A stretch of 9,908 nucleotides of DNA. Origin: Candidatus Babelota bacterium. GTDB taxonomy: Bacteria > JAGOBX01. Made by a program: the position numbers and the translations under genes. The notes under the pieces are model-generated. The model saw nothing but the letters and a program-made list of their open reading frames with translations, made no database searches and had not been told where the DNA came from. Where the stretch lies: NCBI GenBank assembly GCA_017999075.1, contig JAGOBX010000096.1, positions 1 through 9,908 of the forward strand, written 5' to 3'. Below are positions 6,303-9,908 of this stretch, piece after piece; the first letter of the stretch is position 1, and each line of letters begins with the position of its first letter.

Positions 6303-6416
6303 AGTTTTTTCCTCCTCAATAAAAATCCGGACAATTTCAAAAATTTTTATTACAATATAGTTTTATTTTTTCAACATTTTAACAGCCGGACAAAAAATTA
6401 AAATATTTAATTTTAT

Positions 6417-6490
6417 GGAATTGTTTCCAGAATATAGTTATATATTTTTTCGCAAAATCAACTTTATTGTTTATAAATATATAAATTTTG
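6417..6490. repeat. A/T-rich element, copy 2 of 2
   Basis: Partner of 3625-3698. It lies between the end of the feo-linked membrane gene (6497) and the 52-codon gene, 115 bases upstream of the latter's ATG. On the minus strand, similarity resumes beyond the element with a shared CCATAAAATT, copy 1 carrying about 30 extra bases in between. No plus-strand gene follows this copy. Confidence 0.55.
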
Positions 6491-6496
6491 AAACAT

Positions 6497-7009
6497 TCAC
6501 ATTATGAGGTATTTTATAGGAGGAGACTTATTTCCTGATTTGCCAAAATAAATTGTAGATTCATAAAATATTTTATGCCAAATTTTAAAAAACAGGAAGC
6601 TAAAAATATTTAAAATAGAAAAAAATAAATGAAAAACCAATAAAATCAGACAAAATATATAAAACAAAAATATGTGTTTGACATTCACCGCTGATCTTAA
6701 AAATAGTAATCCGATTTTTTTATTAATTACTGATATTCTGGCAGGATTAATAAAATACATAAATTTTTTTACAAAATCATTTATAATGGCGCATTTGCCG
6801 CTTTTATATAAAACAGAATTATTATATAATCGGTTACAAAAATACAATTCAAATTTAGAATCAATATTATTTTCAGAATAACTTGCTAATGAATAATACA
6901 AATATTCTGTAAATTTTATTTTTTTAACATTAAAAAACAGAATAAAAAAACTAATGCTAATGATTATTGCAGAAGAAATATATGTTTTGTTTTTTACAAT
7001 ATTTTTCAT
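6497..7009 (-). CDS. Two-helix membrane protein of unknown function, third gene of the feo operon
   Basis: The 170-residue product has two hydrophobic stretches: about residues 10-27 (ISSAIIISISFFILFF) and a long one at 108-142 that could be one long or two tightly packed helices. Between them is a polar segment of about 80 residues with three cysteines (58, 73 and, at the edge of the second stretch, 120), possibly extracytoplasmic. The C-terminal tail contains FGKSGNKSPPIKYL. I do not recognise it, and it is not FeoC, which is a small soluble winged-helix protein. The ATG at 7009 follows the feoB stop (7011-7013) by one base, which with GGAATT just upstream favours translational coupling; an in-frame TTG at 7030 would overlap feoB. 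Association with iron uptake is inferred from position only. Confidence 0.72.
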   Translation of the reverse strand: MKNIVKNKTYISSAIIISISFFILFFNVKKIKFTEYLYYSLASYSENNIDSKFELYFCNRLYNNSVLYKSGKCAIINDFVKKFMYFINPARISVINKKIGLLFLRSAVNVKHIFLFYIFCLILLVFHLFFSILNIFSFLFFKIWHKIFYESTIYFGKSGNKSPPIKYLIM

Positions 7010-7010
7010 A

Positions 7011-9215
7011 TCAAATTCCAATTCCTGCAATTAAACCTGTCTGATATACTATAAAAGTAATAATGTATGCTAACAATGTCAAAGCTGCCAATTGAATAAT
7101 TCCCCATTTAACGCTATTGGTTTCTTTAATTGTTATAGCTATAGTTGATAAGCATGGCGCGGAAATCAGGCAAAACAGCATTATGCATAAAGCTGTAAGT
7201 TTAGAATATTTTTTTTTCAATATAGCGCCTAAATTGGATTCTGTTCCTGTTTCTCCAATAGAATGAACTATTCCAAGCTGTGTAACAAAAACTTCTTTTG
7301 CGGCAAGTCCTCCGATTAATGCAATTCCGATTTTCCAATCAAAACCAATAGGTTTTATAATCGGAGCCAATATATATTTGCCTATTTTCCCGGCGACAGA
7401 ATATTCTAATTCTATATTTTTAATTTCACCTGAAATAATTTCCTGTTTTCCATTTTCAGAAAAATATTTCTCATTAAAAATATCTAAATCAGATTTATTT
7501 TCATTTAATACGATTTTTTCCTGTTCAATTATTCCTCTATCGATAAGTTTTAAAACAATATAGTTTTTATCCGGTTTAGGATAAGAAGTTATAACCCATA
7601 AAATAATTGACATACCAAGAATTAGTGTACCTGCTTTTTTAAGATACATCATAGCTTTTTCCCACATATGAATAATTACTGAATTTACAGTAGGAATTCT
7701 GTATGGTGGCAATTCCATAACAAAAGGGCTGGTTTCGCTTTTAAATAAAGTTTTCTTCAAAAGTTTCGCGCTTATTATAGCTATCAGTATTCCAGTAATA
7801 TAAATTGACCACATAATTACAGGTTGAAATTTTTCGCTGAAAAAAGCCGGTATTATCAAAGAATATATCGGCAGCCTTGCTCCACATGACATTAACGGAA
7901 GAACAAGTATTGTTGTAAGCCTGTCTTTATCATTATCCAAACATCTCGTAGCCATTACAGCAGGAACAGTGCATCCAAATCCTGTTAACATAGGAATAAA
8001 AGATTTTCCATGAAGTCCAACCCATTTCATAGTTCTGTCCATTAAAAATGCAGCGCGCGCCATATATCCGGTATCTTCAAGAATTGCAATTCCAAAAAAT
8101 AAAATTAAAATGTTAGGTAAAAAAACTACCACGCCGCCGACTCCGCCTATTATTCCATCAATAATAAGAGATTTTAAAGGAGTATCCGCATTCCCGAAAA
8201 AAACTGAAACTTTCTGTGAAATCCAAAACAAACTTATTTCAATCCAGCGCATAGGTTCTTCAGCTAACGTAAACGTCAAATAAAAAACAAAATACATTAA
8301 TGCAAGAAAAATAGGAATACCAAGAACTCTATTTGTAAGAACTTTATCTATTTTTTCAGAAATATCCTTTCTTTTTTCAGCCTTATACGATATTATTTCC
8401 TTGCAAATTCCACTTACATATCCAAACCTTTTCTCAGCAATTATTATTTCAGCAGGTTCATTAAAAAGCTGTTCAATACTTTTTCTGCTTTTCTCAAGAA
8501 CGAGCATCAATTTAATTTTAAATTGTTCATTACAATCATTAATTTTTGAGATAATATTTGTATCGTTTTCAAGAAGTTTTAATGCAACCCAACTCGGAGA
8601 TACTAAAGACGATAATTCTTTGTTCTGAGCGACAATATCTGCAATTTTTTGTACATGTCCATCTATTTCTTTACCATAAGATATGGTTAACGTTTTTTCT
8701 GCACGATAAGATAAATCCGAAGAAGTTTTTATTATCGATTCAAAAAGTTTATCTATTCCCGAACCTTTATTTCCAACTGTAGAAATTACCTGGGTTCCAA
8801 TTATCTCAGAAAACTTCTGAAAATTAATCGTTATTCCTCTATTCTTAAGTTCGTCAGCCATATTAAGAGCCACAATAATAGGAATATTAAGTTCAAGGAG
8901 TTGTACAGTTAAATATAAGTTACGTTCAATATTAGAGCCGTCAATAATATTAACAACTAAATCAGGTTTATCAAAGATTATAAAATCGCGGGTTACTATT
9001 TCTTCTATAGAATAAGCCGTCAATGAATATGTTCCAGGCAAATCAATAACTTTCAATGTAAAGTTATCAATTATTTTAATCCCTTCTTTTTTTTCTACTG
9101 TTACGCCCGGATAATTCGCAACATGCTGCTTTGCTCCAACCATAACATTAAAAATGCTGGTTTTTCCTGTATTCGGATTTCCTGCTAAAGCTATTTTTAT
9201 TTCTTTTTTTTCCAT
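7011..9215 (-). CDS. feoB: Ferrous iron transport protein B, FeoB
   Basis: FeoB is the inner-membrane Fe(II) importer with a cytosolic G-protein domain. At 734 residues it is slightly shorter than the E. coli protein (773). The GTPase motifs are intact: G1 GNPNTGKT (12-19), G2 Thr39, G3 DLPG (58-61), G4 NMAD (118-121) and G5 near STVGN (145-149). A helical guanine-dissociation-inhibitor-like region follows to about 290. The membrane part from about 300 has the two Gate regions, with GFGCTVPA (412-419) carrying Cys415, CGARLPIY (444-451), and the second-Gate SAPCLST with Cys688. A charged loop at about 547-605 is probably extracytoplasmic. It lies 123 nt after feoA and ends one base before the next gene. 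The ATG at 9215 lacks a Shine-Dalgarno, but it is the only sensible start because the G1 motif begins at residue 12. Confidence 0.97.
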   Translation of the reverse strand: MEKKEIKIALAGNPNTGKTSIFNVMVGAKQHVANYPGVTVEKKEGIKIIDNFTLKVIDLPGTYSLTAYSIEEIVTRDFIIFDKPDLVVNIIDGSNIERNLYLTVQLLELNIPIIVALNMADELKNRGITINFQKFSEIIGTQVISTVGNKGSGIDKLFESIIKTSSDLSYRAEKTLTISYGKEIDGHVQKIADIVAQNKELSSLVSPSWVALKLLENDTNIISKINDCNEQFKIKLMLVLEKSRKSIEQLFNEPAEIIIAEKRFGYVSGICKEIISYKAEKRKDISEKIDKVLTNRVLGIPIFLALMYFVFYLTFTLAEEPMRWIEISLFWISQKVSVFFGNADTPLKSLIIDGIIGGVGGVVVFLPNILILFFGIAILEDTGYMARAAFLMDRTMKWVGLHGKSFIPMLTGFGCTVPAVMATRCLDNDKDRLTTILVLPLMSCGARLPIYSLIIPAFFSEKFQPVIMWSIYITGILIAIISAKLLKKTLFKSETSPFVMELPPYRIPTVNSVIIHMWEKAMMYLKKAGTLILGMSIILWVITSYPKPDKNYIVLKLIDRGIIEQEKIVLNENKSDLDIFNEKYFSENGKQEIISGEIKNIELEYSVAGKIGKYILAPIIKPIGFDWKIGIALIGGLAAKEVFVTQLGIVHSIGETGTESNLGAILKKKYSKLTALCIMLFCLISAPCLSTIAITIKETNSVKWGIIQLAALTLLAYIITFIVYQTGLIAGIGI

Positions 9216-9338
9216 AAAATTGACGGTATAAAATTGTAGATTGTTTTTTAAACCAGAAAATGTTATTGTTTTTTAACTATAACTATATAAAAATATAATA
9301 GTAAAAAATTATCAAACAGCCTTAATATAATATATAAT
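9216..9338 (-). other. Long feoA-feoB gap with no ribosome-binding site
   Basis: These 123 bases between feoA and feoB are nearly all A/T. I find no hairpin terminator, no convincing promoter and no Shine-Dalgarno before feoB, although a TATACC sits nine bases from its start codon. The gap is longer than usual for feoAB. Confidence 0.5.
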
Positions 9339-9566
9339 TCAGCTTACTTTATCAATAATGATATGTTCTGCCTCGCTTCTTCTTAAACTTATATGATAAT
9401 TTTTTATAACAAATTCTATAGGATCAGCCAATGGCGCGCATTTTTTTCTTTCTATAGTTTCGCCTTTCATAAATCCCATTTCAAGTAAACGTTTCTTAAT
9501 TTTTCCATGACATTCGATTTTTTTAATTTTTCCACGTTCATTATCATTCAATTCTACCAATTTCAT
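9339..9566 (-). CDS. feoA: Ferrous iron transport protein A, FeoA (SH3-like)
   Basis: FeoA is a small cytosolic SH3-fold partner needed for FeoB activity. The 75-residue length is typical. The family pattern is visible: MKLVELNDNERGKIKKI at the start, the RLLEMGFMKGETIER segment (26-40), and the terminal beta hairpin ending in SLRRSEAEHIII (60-71), corresponding to the usual 'alr..eA..I.v' ending. AAGGA lies seven bases before the ATG at 9566. It is the first gene of the feo cluster behind a recognisable promoter. I find no clear Fur box at that promoter. Confidence 0.93.
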   Translation of the reverse strand: MKLVELNDNERGKIKKIECHGKIKKRLLEMGFMKGETIERKKCAPLADPIEFVIKNYHISLRRSEAEHIIIDKVS

Positions 9567-9606
9567 AATAAAATCCTTGAAATACGTTTATGTACAAAAG
9601 GGCTAA

Positions 9607-9634
9607 ATTTTATAATGTTTTTCCAGCTTGTCAA
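9607..9634 (-). promoter_or_regulatory. Promoter of the feo operon
   Basis: On the minus strand a perfect TTGACA (9629-9634), a 16-base spacer and TAAAAT (9607-9612) lie upstream of feoA. The predicted transcript would start near 9600, leaving a leader of about 35 bases. An iron- or other metal-responsive operator is expected biologically, but no clear palindrome is visible around these boxes. Confidence 0.65.
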
Positions 9635-9794
9635 GTTTTTTCAATAATTTCTCGCGACTTTTTTGGATTGCATTTTTATAATATGGAATTTTACGTTTTA
9701 CAACTTTTCAATTTTTTATGTAAATATACGTAATTTTACTTTTATCAATATTTTCAATTTTTTTATTTAATTCTAAACAAGTAAAACAAACATA

Positions 9795-9824
9795 TTGACA
9801 AACAGTATATTTCAGGTATATAAT
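9795..9824 (+). promoter_or_regulatory. Near-consensus sigma70 promoter pointing out of the window
   Basis: TTGACA (9795-9800) and TATAAT (9819-9824) are both perfect matches, with an 18-base spacer. The transcript would start near 9831. Downstream, repeated TTAATTAT-like blocks (about 9826-9863) could be an operator or just A/T-rich sequence. Confidence 0.65.
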
Positions 9825-9861
9825 TATTAATTATACTAATTAATTTTCATAATAATTAATT

Positions 9862-9908
9862 ATGATTAAATATATTTCTCTAAAATTTACAATGCTGTCA
9901 CTAATAAC
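9862..9908 (+). CDS. Possible N-terminus of a membrane or exported protein, cut by the window edge
   Basis: An ATG at 9862 opens a frame that continues to the edge (MIKYISLKFTMLSLI). A basic start followed by hydrophobic residues resembles the N-terminus of chemoreceptors or sensor kinases, but 15 residues cannot assign it. It lies about 30 bases downstream of a near-consensus promoter. No Shine-Dalgarno is visible, which lowers confidence in this exact start. Confidence 0.35.
   Translation, partial: MIKYISLKFTMLSLI

Larger units (their letters stand above)
9567..9861. other. Divergent intergenic region right of feoA
   Basis: About 295 A/T-rich bases hold the feoA promoter on the minus strand and an outward promoter on the plus strand. 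Between 9640 and 9790 I see only A/T-rich sequence with no reading frame, RNA gene or strong hairpin. Confidence 0.6.

Noticed and set aside
8401-8782. Two overlapping plus-strand frames of about 75 codons
   Set aside because: Both are antisense to the continuous FeoB reading frame and look like composition artefacts.
9590-9660. A Fur box at the feo promoter
   Set aside because: No inverted repeat close to the GATAATGATAATCATTATC consensus is present near the -35 and -10 boxes.
1-9908. CRISPR array, tRNA, rRNA, insertion sequence or attachment site
   Set aside because: I found no regularly spaced repeats, cloverleaf-like sequence, transposase reading frame or flanking direct repeats. The only repeat pair is the A/T-rich element reported above.

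Overview
The window is strongly A+T-rich bacterial DNA: lysine, asparagine and isoleucine codons dominate, and intergenic regions are almost pure A/T with long homopolymer runs. The content is ordinary bacterial (FtsA, FeoA/FeoB, a NusG paralogue) plus bacterial microcompartment (BMC) genes. I cannot name the phylum. The BMC aldolase and divergent FtsA would suit an uncultivated, probably anaerobic lineage, but that is inference.

Left block, minus strand, 3493 to 1: a BMC vertex protein of the EutN/CcmL family, then a 459-residue protein that appears to join an encapsulation-peptide-like helix, a flavoprotein-like domain and a complete deoxyribose-phosphate aldolase (DeoC), then ftsA, then a secreted protein cut off by the window edge. 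Gaps are 32, 67 and 15 nt, so this could be one transcription unit linking a sugar-phosphate BMC to a cell-division gene. No hexameric shell protein, aldehyde dehydrogenase or ftsZ lies in the window, so the rest of the BMC and the divisome must be encoded elsewhere.

Middle block, plus strand, 3775 to 6094: a 184-residue protein with a cupin-like look and no recognised function is divergent from the BMC genes. It is followed by a specialised NusG-type antiterminator whose stop overlaps the start of a GT-B glycosyltransferase-like gene (ATGA). The pair ends in a 41-bp perfect palindrome followed by a T-rich tract. A convergent 52-codon gene with an excellent ribosome-binding site encodes a small tail-anchored membrane protein.

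Right block, minus strand, 9566 to 6497: feoA, feoB and a 170-residue two-helix membrane protein starting one base after the feoB stop form a ferrous-iron uptake operon. A good sigma70-type promoter precedes feoA. At the right edge a near-consensus promoter points out of the window toward a possible new gene.

Noteworthy points are the three-part BMC aldolase fusion, the NusG-paralogue/glycosyltransferase pair, a diverged copy of one A/T-rich element upstream of two minus-strand genes, a poly-A tract exactly in the spacer of the putative BMC promoter, and two small membrane proteins of unknown role.
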